Assembly: GCA_002914845.1 (NCBI GenBank)
Contig: JXTC01000008.1
Span: 350,453-414,452 of the forward strand
Origin: Trema orientale
Taxonomy: Eukaryota > Streptophyta > Magnoliopsida > Rosales > Cannabaceae
Direction: 5' to 3'
DNA length: 64,000 nt
Numbering within the stretch: position 1 is the stretch's first letter; every line of letters starts with the position of its first letter. The position numbers were made by a program, and so were the translations under genes. The notes beneath the pieces were generated by a model. That model saw only the letters and a program-made list of their open reading frames with translations. It was not told where the DNA came from and did not search any database. This document shows, in pieces, positions 45,885 to 57,250 of this stretch.

Positions 45885-48800
45885 TGAGGTGCGAGCTACT
45901 GTCAACTCGATCCAAAATCTCCTGGAGCGGTTGGCTGGAGACCAGCCTCGGAACGAGCAGCCAGGAATTACGATACGAGCAGCTGAACAACACGACCATG
46001 TTCGAGGTCGCGATCAGCTCGCCAAACAATGAGATCGCAAAGAGTCCCGTTAGATGAGTTCGAGAGTTTATGTGCTGGAGAGTTCGAGAGCTTGTGATCG
46101 CAGAGATGCTCCTGAGGCCAGCCAGATCAGGCTGAGGGAAAAAATAGGAGATCTCCCCCCAAGACCACCTCGGAAAAATGCTCGAGCGTGTCAACGACCT
46201 GAAGCTGTTAGGTCGCAGGCCACAGGCAGTGTGTTCGAGAGAGTTGGATGAGTAGCAGGAGACTTAGATCGAGAACAAGGACGCGACCTCCGTGATCGCT
46301 TGAACCAGCGAAGAGCGAGCACATCACAGACTGCGACCAGCAGGGGTTCGACTGTTTTGGTCCCAGTCGATGATCAGCTCGCTCAAGAAGTAGCTCGTAT
46401 GAGAAACGAGCTAAATCGCCTAACTGCTCAGGAGGAGTATTAGGTAGAAGGAGAATACTTGCCCTTTTCACCTGAGATTCAGAGCGCCCCCTTACTCGAT
46501 GGCTTTAAGATGCCAACCATTACTGCCTATGAGGGAAAGACAGACCCTCACAACCACTTAGACTCGTTCAACGATCTCATGGATCTAAACCGAGTGCAAC
46601 CACTAACCCGGTGCTAATGCTTCGCCGTCACACTCACAAAAGGAGGGAAAAAGTAGTTTAAAAATAAGCCGGAGGGATCAATAACCTCCTGGCCACAGTT
46701 CTCTCAAGACTTCGTCCGCCAATTTCAGGCCTCCAAGGCCTACGCTACTCCCTGCTTGGCATTAGCCAATGTCAAGCTAAGAAAAAACGAGAGCCTCCGT
46801 TCCTATCTGAAGCGGTTCAATGAAGAAGCCACTAAAGTAACCAAGGCACCGGAGGGAGGACTCTTGATAGCTCTAGCGGGAGGAGTCCGCCCCCAGACGC
46901 CTCTTTAGAGAAATCTCTTGAAACTCCAATGCACTGACGTAGAAGATTTCTACTAGAGAACTGAAAAATATATACGCGTTGAGAACACGGAGGAATCAGC
47001 GGATTATCAGAAAGGTGATGAGTCTGACAAAAAAAGAAACAAGAAGAAGAGGAAAGGCAACGGTGAGCAGGCTGCATCTTCTTCGAAAAAAGATAAGAAG
47101 AAATCTCGAGCAGAGGATAAGAGGTACCTTCACTTTCCTAAGTTCACCTATTACACCGAGCTCACCGATAGTAGGGAGAACGTGTTGATGGCTACCGAGG
47201 ACAGAGTTCCATACAGACGACCTCCTCCTATTAAACGAAAAGGTGCAAGGAGAGACCAGAACAAGTACTGCCGATTCCACCGTGATAACGGTCATGACAC
47301 CAATGACTGTTACGACCTGAAGGATGAGATCGAAGAGATCCGATAGGGATACCTCGGAAGGTATCAAGGGAGGAGAGACTACGATCGACGGAAGGATGGT
47401 GAAAAGAGAGCAGGCTCCCCAGCTCGCGACAATCTTATTCGAGGAGAAATCTGAACCATTTTCGGGGTACCTCATGTCGCAGGGAGTTCGAGTACGAGCC
47501 AGAAGAGCTATGTTCATGAAGCTCAGGAAGCTTCAGTGACGAACGTCTCCCACCTCGAAGACCGTCCGATGAAGAGCTTCCGTAGAGAGAACGAGCCGAT
47601 CACTTTTACGGAAGAGGATGCTCGCAAAGTTCATTATCCACACAACGACCCCCTGGTCGTGACTGTTCAGATCGGTAACATGCTCGTCCACCGAACCCTA
47701 ATTGATAATAGGAGCTCAGTGGATATTCTCTATCTAAGCGCCCTTGAGAAGATGGGTTTGAGAGTGCAACACCTGAAGCCAACTGCAGCCAAACTCTACG
47801 GCTTCACCGGTGATAGCGTCTTGCCCTTGGGCGTAATTCAACTCACACTTACTGTGGAAGCACGACTTCGGCAAACAACCGTTATGGTCGACTTCCTCAT
47901 GGTAGATTGCCCAACGGCCTTCAACGCAGTACTCGAAGACCATCTCTTTGAGAGCTAAAGGTGATCACCTCGATTCATCACCTAGCGATGAAGTTCCCAA
48001 CTCCTGAAGGAGTCGGAATTCTGCGAGGTGAGCAACACGAAGCTCGCGAATGTTATAATCAGTCCATCAGGACTGCAGAAAAAAAGATCGAGAAGGTCCA
48101 GCCGTGCGAGCAGCGGTTCGTGAGTTCGGGACCGATTGATGAGAACCTGGATCCTCGTGTGATCGACAAGGAGAAGAAAAATGGACCTGTGGAAGAGCTC
48201 GCAGAACTCCCAGTGGACAAGTGTAACAAGTCAAAAACGCTGAAAATCAGCAAGAATCTCAGTGACGAACTACGAGGAAAGCTCGAAACATTCCTCAAAG
48301 ATAATCTGGATGTCTTCGCCTGGAACCATACGGACATGTCAGGGATCGACCCGATTATCATTAGTCACAGGCTTAACATCGACCCAGACTTCAAGCCAGT
48401 CCGGCAAAAGAGGAGAGCTCTTGATCCAGAAAAATATGCAGCTCTCAAAGAAGAGGTCGACAAACTGAAGAAGAATAGTTTTATTCGGGAGTCATTCTAC
48501 CTGAGTTGGCTGTCAAACCTAGTCCTCATATAGAAACCCACAGGCAGGTACAGAATGTGCGTCGATTTCACTAATTTGAACAAAGCTTGCCCAAAGGATA
48601 GCTTTCCTCTCCCTCGAATCGATCAGCTCGTTGATGCGACTTCTGACCACGAGCTGCTAAGCTTCATAGATGCCTACGTGGACGACATGCTTGTGAAATG
48701 GAAGCAAGCAGTTGATCATATCGGGCATCTCGAGGAGATGTTCAAAATTCTGAGGCATTATCGCATAAAGCTCAATCCTCTGAAGTGCGCCTTCGGAGTT

Positions 48801-49918
48801 GCTTCGGGAAAATTTTTGGGATTTATGGTGAATGAGCAAGGAATCGAAGCCAATCCCGAGAAAATTCAGGCACTGCTCGACATTGAGTCCCCTCACAAGC
48901 CCAAAGAAGTATAAAGCCTAACCGGAAGAGTGGTAGCTCTCAGTAGATTCATTTGCGGGCCATCGACAAGTGCATTCCTTTCTTTGATGCACTGCGAGGA
49001 GCTAAAAAGTTCGAATGGACCGAGAAGTGCGAGCAAGCCTTCCAGCAGCTGAACCTTCATCTTAGTAAATCTCATTTGCTCTCCAAACTAGTGGATAATG
49101 AGGTGCTTTTTATGTACCTCACTGTTTCGGAATATGCGATCAGTTCAGCATTAATGCGAGAAGAAGACGAAGTGCAATATGCTGTCTACTATACGAGTAA
49201 GAGACTGTTCGAAGCCGAACTTCGTTACCCAGAGATAGAGAAGCTCACTTATGCCTTGGTTATGAGTTCAAGAAAGCTAAAGCCGTAGTTTCATGCTCAC
49301 CCCATCCACGTACTAACTAACTAACCTTTGAAGCAAGTCCTCTAAAAGCCTGAGACATCAGGTCGTCTCCTCAAATGGATGATCGAACTTAGCCAGTTCA
49401 ATATAAAGTTTGTTCCCCGAACTTCCATCAAGGGACAAGCTATAGCTGATTTCGTAGCTGAATTTACATATCGTCCAGAAGAGACTGTGCCAGTTGATGC
49501 TGAGAACATAGCTATGTAGAAGTTGTTCGTAGACGGTTCGTCGAACGAGCAAGGATCGGGAGCAGGGTTAATATTAGTCAGCCCAGACGGGCACAAGATT
49601 CACTGCGCTCTTCGCTTCGGGTTCAAGGCTTCGAACAACGAGGCTGAATACGAAGCATTGCTTGCTGGTCTAAGGTTAGCAAGAGAAATGAAGGTCGATT
49701 TCATTACAATCTACAGTGATTCACAGCTGGTCGTCAGACAAATAAACGAGGAGTATCAAGCTTGCGGTACCAAGATGGTGTCCTACTTAGCAAAATCTCG
49801 AGAATTCCTTACACAATTTACGAAAGTCGAAGTTCACTAGATCCCAAGAGCACAAAACACTAATGTAGACGCCTTGTCAAAGCTCGCTTCAACAAAGGAT
49901 ACAGACCTACTTATTAAA
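45885..49918 (+). mobile_element. Degenerate Ty3/gypsy retrotransposon, Tat/Retand type, truncated
   Basis: In order on the plus strand: a gag core (about 46490-46980, with WPQFSQDFVRQFQ and NESLRSYLKRFNEE); a zinc-knuckle-like C-x2-H...H-x4-C box in YCRFHRDNGHDTNDC (about 47270); a retropepsin-like region (47640-47940) whose active-site loop reads LIDNRSS; and RT (48300-48910, with CVDFTNLNKACPKDSFPLP and YVDDM). Next come the first RNase H (48950-49290) and a second, archaeal-type RNase H (49520-49850, with LFVDGSS, ASNNEAEYEALLAGL and YSDSQLVV). The second RNase H points to the Tat lineage. Many premature stops and frame changes, a deletion inside RT, and no integrase or 3' LTR: it is dead. 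The match breaks at about 49919, where an unrelated repeat begins. Confidence 0.9.
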
Positions 49919-50030
49919 GAGTGGTACTTATCTAAACAAATCCAAGATTTCTCAAAAGTTTCATCCCATCGAGGATTTTTCAAATTTTTTATACTATGGG
50001 TCTGGAATTATGTAAAAAGCCCTCCATGGG
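49919..50030. repeat. Dispersed repeat truncating the gypsy element
   Basis: Matches 23330-23430 ('gagtggtactt', 'aaacaaatcc', 'tatgggtctgg', 'atgtaaaaagccct'). Gypsy homology stops where this begins, so this repeat inserted into, or was joined to, the element just after its second RNase H. Confidence 0.55.
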
Positions 50031-50990
50031 TTTTATAAGAAAGGGCTTTTAAGCTAAATTGCCGAATTTTGAATCACTATTTGAAAAATGGCCGTTTTTA
50101 AAACACTATTAAACAATGTCCGAGTTTTGAAACTTATTTGAAAAATAGCCATTTTTCGTATTTATAGATCAAAATATATTGATTTATCTTTTATAAAATT
50201 CATTTATATTAAAAAACTTGATTTATTTTTTAAACAATAGATCAACTAAAAATCGGTCATTTATCAAAATGAAATTATAAACCAGCCGTTTATTAAATAG
50301 GTGTAAAAAAGAGCCATGTTTTAAGTTGATCTATAAAAAATGGACATCTCTTATAAATACTCTATAAGAAACTGCCAGCTTTTTTTTTTCCTCATTTTAA
50401 TAAATGGCCTTTTTTTCATCTCTTTGGTAAATAGCTTAATGTTTTTCATCTTTTGCTAATAACTATTTATTTATACGTCAATTTTATGTATTAGTATGCC
50501 AATATTTATATAATAATATATATATATATCTTTGTATAATTTTTTCTTTAAAAAAATGATATACTATATACAAGAACCAATATATCTGACCATTTGCAAA
50601 AACTTTTGATATATCTGACAATTTTGTTATAGCATTTTTAAAAAGGAAAATTTTTAAATAGGAGCTCAAAATTCTGCCAGTTTGCTAAGAAGCACAATAA
50701 AAGTTATACATACGAAGTCCAACCAAGTTTAAATTGCACTCTACTCTTCTTTCCGTGAAATTAAATTTTGGGCTGCTCCATATACATATTGAATCATTGT
50801 TTAATTTTTTTTCTATATAACACTTTAATTTTATTATTATTATTATTATTATTTTACATTTTCATAAATAAAAACATTTTATTATTTTTTTTTTTTGCAA
50901 ACTATTAATATTTAATAATCACATCTTTCATGATTGTACTTGATGTCGTGTGATGATTGTACTTAGTGTCATATCGGCCTAGGCACAGTT
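50031..50990. other. AT-rich intergenic stretch, no gene recognised
   Basis: Contains recurring 'aaaaatggccgttttt' and 'aaaatagccattttt' phrases (50087-50160), suggesting an old inverted-repeat element, and a short TA run (50515-50528). No gene. Confidence 0.4.
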
Positions 50991-50991
50991 A

Positions 50992-53542
50992 ATTTTTTTT
51001 TTTCCTCGAAGAAAAATTATATTTATTCAAATAATAGTGTGGTAGCCACAAAGGTGGCTACCTCCCTAATAGAGAAAGTTCCTGAAAGGTTTAGTCTAAA
51101 AGCCCAGTGTGTTTAAGCATGAGCCGACTTGTTTTGCTCCCTAGGGACCCAAACAACATTAACCGAAATTTCACAAAGCAAATTAAAAACAGATAGACAC
51201 AAATGCGTGAGTTGCCATATATGGACTCTTTGTTTACGGGCAGCTTCCATCTACTCCAAACAATCTGAAATAATGGCCACATTCCCCCCAATTTTTGACT
51301 TATGCGTGTCTTTAAGCTCAATTCCAATGCTTGGCCTTCAGCTTTCATAGGGGATTCGGCGAAGAAGGATTTCACCGACAGAAGCATAATCTGGTTTTGA
51401 TTGTCTGGGCTACCAGAGCAACACTACCCCTGCCACTTTTATAGGCAGCGTCGACATGGACCCGAACATCATATGAACTTAGATTCTATCTGTGTAGTTC
51501 ACTTGTTCCCCCCGTTAGTGAGTTGGAGTGCTCCCTAGTAGCTTGATTCTCTAAACTTAGAAACTCTACCACGGCCACATTTATCTGAGCCAGAGTTGTT
51601 CTAGGGACACTGTTTCCTCCTGAATGAAAAACCTAGTTCCTTGTGTTACAGACTTTGTCACGGAGTATCGCTGAGAAGAGGCTGAACTCCCTTCTCGCAC
51701 TGTTGTCCAGATGGGCTAGGTGTGGGGTGTTGATCATCCAACTCACCATTCCATACCTGCAAGGCACTGTGTCTCCTCGCACTTGCCATTTACTTACAAA
51801 CCATAAAGAACAAGTACCAGGGCATCGAAGGAATAACTATATAGTCGAATCTTCCTCACTTGCACATAAACAACATTTTCTATTTACTCCTCTAATTATT
51901 TGACCAAGTCTCTCTCCTGTGGCCATAAGTACATATCTTACTATTCTCTAGAGCAATAGCTTTAGTCTCTCATGAAGCTGACTTGACCATAGCTTCTTCC
52001 AGGTAGTCTCTTTTTACCCAAACTTGATTCGGTTCTCCTCCCAATATGCTGATTTGACCGAGAATTTACCATCTCTCATCCCCTTCAAAACAAGTCTGTC
52101 ATGAGATGATGTTAGCAGGAGAGTGGTAGTCTTGATTCAATCTATTGTCGAAGGTCTAAACCATCGTTGAAGTTTCTCTATATCCCAAGATCCATTCACC
52201 CCTGAGAGTATGCTTACCAGCTTGAGATTCTTTTCTTATTGTAAAGTATTGAAGGCAACTCTGGATTACTCCACCGTAGCCCATGGAACCTAAGGTGAGT
52301 TCTATATATCGATGCTCTCCCCATTGGCAATCAGGTATACGTAGTTTCGACCAGTTAGCTCCCTCATAGACCAGATTGTTTTAGCAATTGTAGATATAGC
52401 TGCAGGTAGTCTTGCCCCAGCAAAACTACTATTGCGATAGTATTTTAGGTAGAGTAGCTCTGCCCACAAGCTTGAGGATTCCGAAGCCATTAACCAGTCG
52501 AGTCTAGTTAGAAAGACTGAATTTAATGTTTGAACCGTCTCTATCCCAAACCACCCCTGGATTTTGGTTGGCATAGTTTTTTCCATGCTACTAGGCTGAG
52601 ATAATGACTCTTCTCGAGAGTACCTATCCACTAAAACTTCCTAACCAACTTGTTACGGTCGTCACATATCGAGGAGAGAAGTCTTAAAGTAGACATGTTG
52701 TAAGCCAGAACACCCTGAACTACTGTCTTTATGAGGGTGGTCCTTTCTGCTTGGGATAGCAATTTGCATTTCCATCCCTTAAGTCTTGAAGCAATCTTGT
52801 CTTTTAGAAACTTAAAGTCCTGAGTGTGGTTGTTAGTTAGGAAAAAAGGGTTACCTAGAAAGATCTCTTTACCATTCATAACTGGGCATCCCAGTATGTT
52901 CACCAAGGAGTCTTGGACTTGTGGCTATGTGTTCTTTGAAAATACCACACTAGACTTGTTCAAATTAAGTCGTTGACTAGATCACTTGAAACATTTATCA
53001 AGACATCTTTGTAGCACATGCACCTAGATCGGGGCTGCCTCACAAAACAGGAAAATATCATCGGCGCACATCAAGTACGTAATAGCAGAGCAATTCGGAG
53101 CAATCTTAACCCTTTTAATGTTTCCCAACCGCTCCTCCTTCAAAATTAATTTTAGAAGCACCTCACTACACAAGATAAATAGGTAGGGTGATAATGGGTC
53201 TCCTTGGCGAAGACTCCTTTCCATATAAAAACTAGGTAGTGGACTCCCATTTAGGAGGAGTAAAAAAAGATACCAAAGTCACATAGAACATAACAAGCTT
53301 TATAAACTGGTCGCAGAATCCATTTGCATGTAGAACTCGCTCCAAGAAGCTCCATTCTATTCGGTCATATGCTTTAGACATGTCCAATTTCAGCTCCATG
53401 CTCCTTTTCTTGTCTTTTTTTTTTTTCTTTCTTAATCGCATGCGTAACTTCTTGAGTAATAACTGAGTTTTCTGCTATCCACCCCCCTGGGACAAAGGTT
53501 GATTGGAAAGGAGAAATCAATTAGCTTGATGGTTAATCAGCA
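50992..53542 (-). mobile_element. LINE (L1-type) remnant on the minus strand
   Basis: Reading leftwards from about 53520, the translation follows a plant L1 ORF2: QSTFVPGGWIAENS, ELKLDMSKAYDRIEW, RQGDPLSPYLFILCSEVL, then the active site LMCADDIFLF (about 53060). Next are FLGNPFFLTNN, RLKGWKCKLLSQAERTTLIK and downstream regions with WLMASESSSLWAELLYLKYY. The end near 51010 is an A-tail on this strand (T-run 50993-51003). A direct repeat aggcacagtta / aggcacaatta (50981-50991 and 53543-53553) fits the target duplication of a 5'-truncated insertion. Several frameshifts and stops make it non-functional. Confidence 0.88.
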
Positions 53543-53553
53543 AGGCACAATTA

Positions 53554-55117
53554 GTTAATTAGCTAGGTGGTTAGTTACTCATGTCGTATCATATTGAGCA
53601 CAATTCCTAATCAAATCGTGGTATGATAAACATAATTACTAACCAAGTGGTGTTGCCTCATAATAGTGTTGTGCCGGTGCTAAAATATTTTTGACATAAA
53701 AAATATCATTGTTCTGTCACTAATATGCAACAAACTCAAATACCCAAAATTATCCAATGAAGGAGTCAAAGGTTGAGTATTCAAGAGTATTATTCGGAGG
53801 AAAATAATATTAATAGGACTAACTTAGGCCAAAATGATTTTTTTTTGTGTATTTTCTTAAAAAAATAATATTTTTACAAATATCAAGGACTTCTTGATCA
53901 TAGATTAATAACTTTTTGACTAATTTAAAACTTTTTCATATTCTAGAAATTCTTAATAATAAGTCAAGAAATTATTAACACTCCTAAAAATATTATTTTT
54001 TAATATATAAAAAAAAAAAAAAAGTCATTTAAGCCCAAGTTGGTCCTCCATATGTCCTTTTCTCTATCATTCGCTTTGCTCTGGTGGGCCTTGTTCTTCC
54101 AAACCGATTCACGCGCATAGCACATTATATTTCCCTAACGGCACACATAATGAATTCTTTTCTGTTTTTTAATAATTAATATGGTTGAGTAGTTCAAACC
54201 TTTTTTTCAAAAAAAAATAAAAAATAGTTCAAACCTAATAAGACATTTGCGCTATAGATATAAATGTTGTTCAACTTCACTAGAATTTAAAATACCACAT
54301 ATAATCTTCATAAAAATTTAAAAAAAAATGACTAGAATAACTAGAGAATTAGAGATGTAATGACGTAATGTTGTAATAACAAGATAATCAAACCAATTTT
54401 GATACAGGACACCGCACGGCATCTTTTTTTTTTTCTTTCGGTGTGGTGCCAAGCCACAATGTGAACATCCCGGAGAACTATTATAAATGGCAGTTCTAAA
54501 ATTTAAATTTTGTCAAATATAGCAACTAACTAAATAAATTTTAAAATATTAAAGACTTAANTTTTTTTTTTGGCAAACAAAAATTGCACTATAATCTGCT
54601 CTGCACGCTTTCCCATGTTGGGGTCATGTTGGGTCTGCTGGCTGTTAGATTCGTTTTGACAAAAATACAGATAGTGTCAGCTAAAAGAGTAATAATTTAC
54701 TTCCCAAGTCAAATACGGCACACGCTAAACCCCTCCGTTGTTGGCACAGCCATCCATGTGTTCAGATCCAAATAGAAGCATTTTCAATCATCCGTTTTCT
54801 ATATCTACTAATCGTAGGAACGTGTCTAAGGCAAGTGTACCCGTTTTTGTTTTTTTGTTTTTTTTTTTTTCCCTTTTATAAGAAAGAAATAATACTCACA
54901 AATTATCAATTACTGTAATACTTTATTTTATATTTGTTTTAGAATATGTTTAATGCCAATAAAATTATCAAATTATCTAATTTCTTGAAAAAGAGTGAAT
55001 TTATTAGAAAACAGAAACCTAAAATCAAAGATGAATTGGATTAAAATCTTTAAAATTCTCTTTTTCTTTTCAAGTACGAACTAATTTTTTTCCAGTTCAA
55101 ATTCTCTAAGAACACTT
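53554..55117. other. AT-rich intergenic stretch, no gene recognised
   Basis: Contains homopolymer runs, an ambiguous base (54561) and no coding, RNA or clear repeat signature. Confidence 0.45.
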
Positions 55118-55123
55118 NNNNNN
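55118..55123. other. Run of six unresolved bases
   Basis: Six N in the assembly, probably a collapsed homopolymer or small gap. Sequence across it should not be trusted. Confidence 0.95.
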
Positions 55124-55371
55124 TCGTTCTATTTCATCTGGTATTTCGTAGGGATAAAGGATATACAGATAAAATAAAGAATATATTTATTCTCCTCAAA
55201 AAAAAAAGAATAAAAAAAAAACAGATAAACATTATTAAGAGAAGATTAAATATAAAAATATTATAAATATACATATTAGTAAGATTAAATATAAAAATAG
55301 CATAAATATATATATTAGTAGTCTAACACATTTCACATGTTTACCATTAAAGAATAGAAAAATCAGATATG

Positions 55372-55541
55372 CCAACTAAGGCTAGCTCAATTGGTCCAGT
55401 GTTTGAGGGATGTGTGTGTGAGTTTGGGGGTTAGGAGTTCAAACCTTAGTAGTGAGGGGTGTGTGAGTTATTTTTCTTTATCTCTATAATAAGTGATGAT
55501 CATTAATTAAGTCCCACTTTTAAAAAATAAAATAAAATAAC
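55372..55541 (+). mobile_element. tRNA-derived SINE, copy 2
   Basis: Starts gccaactaaggctagctcaa and carries the same A-box-like 'tagctcaattgg', the B-box-like 'gagttcaaacc', the GT-rich middle and the tail 'aagtcccactttt' plus an A-rich end as copy 1 (29079-29240). It is flanked by an 8-bp repeat cagatatg (55364-55371 and 55542-55549). More diverged in its flanks and tail than copy 1, so older. Confidence 0.88.
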
Positions 55542-55554
55542 CAGATATGTGAAG

Positions 55555-55818
55555 TGGATATAATATATGGGACCCACTTTTATATTAATTTTTCTATTTT
55601 CTACAAAGATAACTATGGGAAGTTGAAATAAAAAGAAATAAATCAAAATTCTTTAAGAATAGAAAGTTATCTATTAATGGAGAGAGTGGATATAATATAT
55701 AGGACCCACTTTTATATTAATTTTTCTATTTTCTACAAACACAACCACGAGAAGCTGAAATAAAAAGAAATAAATTAAAATTCTTTAACAATAGAAAGTT
55801 ATCTATTAATGTAAATAA
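55555..55818. repeat. Tandem duplication, two units of about 131 bp
   Basis: Unit 1 (from 55555) and unit 2 (from 55687) both run gtggatataatatat, ggacccacttttatatt, ttttctattttctacaaa, gaaataaaaagaaataaat, agaaagttatctattaatg, with a few differences. It abuts the right flank of SINE copy 2. Non-coding. Confidence 0.9.
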
Positions 55819-56423
55819 GACAAAAAAAAAATGTAAAAAAATATTTTAAAAAGCAAGCAAGCTTCCAACTGCTTATTCTTTTTTCTATAATAGTAATAGA
55901 TTTGCATTAATAAAATCTTTTGGAGCTAGTCAACCAGATGTAATTGTAAACAGATTTAGTCTTCGTAAGAAAAAAGTTAATAATAATTTATTGATAATAA
56001 ACAAGTCAAATATTAGAGCATTGTCATAGGCATTAATGGTTAATAGTGCCTAACACCACAATAACGTGTGGATGATTGTAATTAATAAACTAGGTCCATA
56101 TAATCCCACCTGGAGTCTAATTATAATTAACTTGTTGCAGACTCACAGGTTATGTGGTACTAACATGATATGATGCCTCATAGCAAATGCAGTCCAAATA
56201 TTAAAGCTTACTATTTTGATATTACACAACACGTGTCAAGGTGATCAGAACACTATTCCATATTTCCATGTTAATATACAAGTAAGTGTTTGAAACCATT
56301 CCTCTCTACATATATAATAGAGTAATGCTATATAATCTATATAAAACCCTATTTGGTCTAATATTTCTCTTAAAGAAGAAAAAATAAACTAAATAGCACG
56401 AGTTGTAGAGATCAACGAGCTTA

Positions 56424-57250
56424 GAACATCTCTAATATAAAATGCTAAAAAATAGTATGCCAATGTTATATTTGAATAACATTGAAAATGACTTGCTAAA
56501 TTTAGAACACACGTTTTAAGATTTACTCTAATAGATGCATGCTAAAAAAATATTGTTATTTTGTATTTTGACACTATTTTTATTTACAATTCTGCTTTCC
56601 TTCTACTATTAATTCTTATTATTATATATTTTTTGAACAAACACTCATTTTATTTAAATGAGCAAAATAGCTAATACAATCCGAAAGAAAAAAAAAATGA
56701 ATAACTTGTTGAATGTGATCATAGAAGGAGATTTTGATGAATCCTCATCTGATTATAGGATCTTGACTAATGCTCAACCATACCTTGTAAATTAATACAT
56801 CTTGATCAAGTGTAAATAATTCTCCACACTTTCCTTCAACTTGTGATTCTTCATCTTTTTCAAGTGTAAATTGGCCACATTACAAATTTACATTTTCAAT
56901 TTAATATAATAGCAATATTATAAAAGTTCAGACAAACTAAATTTAAATTAGCCGCATTGTAAATAATGATCACATCTTAAATTTAATAAATGCTACAAAG
57001 CTAATGTTGTAAAATCTAATACATACTAATGACAAAATTGCAAACTTGAACGGTTAACCACGTTAATAATGGAAATATTGTAAATTTTAGAATTATATTA
57101 TACCTTGTGTTATATTTAACACAAGAAATAGAAGGTGCTAAAAGTATTGTTATATTTGACATATCTTAGAGACATTTTTTCCTTTTTGTGAAATCCTAAA
57201 ATTTAACATTGATATGGGTAAAATAGAATATCCATTGGAGATGCTCTAAC
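56424..57250. mobile_element. Possible TIR element of about 820 bp
   Basis: Left end 'ttagaacatctctaatataa' (about 56420); reverse-complemented right end 'ttagagcatctccaatggat' (about 57249). These resemble the common plant MITE end 'gagcatctccaa'. The interior is AT-rich and non-coding. Boundaries are uncertain. Confidence 0.5.

Noticed and set aside
45820..47520. Minus-strand open frames of up to 173 codons opposite the gypsy gag
   Set aside because: They are shadows of the gag-pol coding strand, which carries zinc-knuckle, protease and RT motifs.
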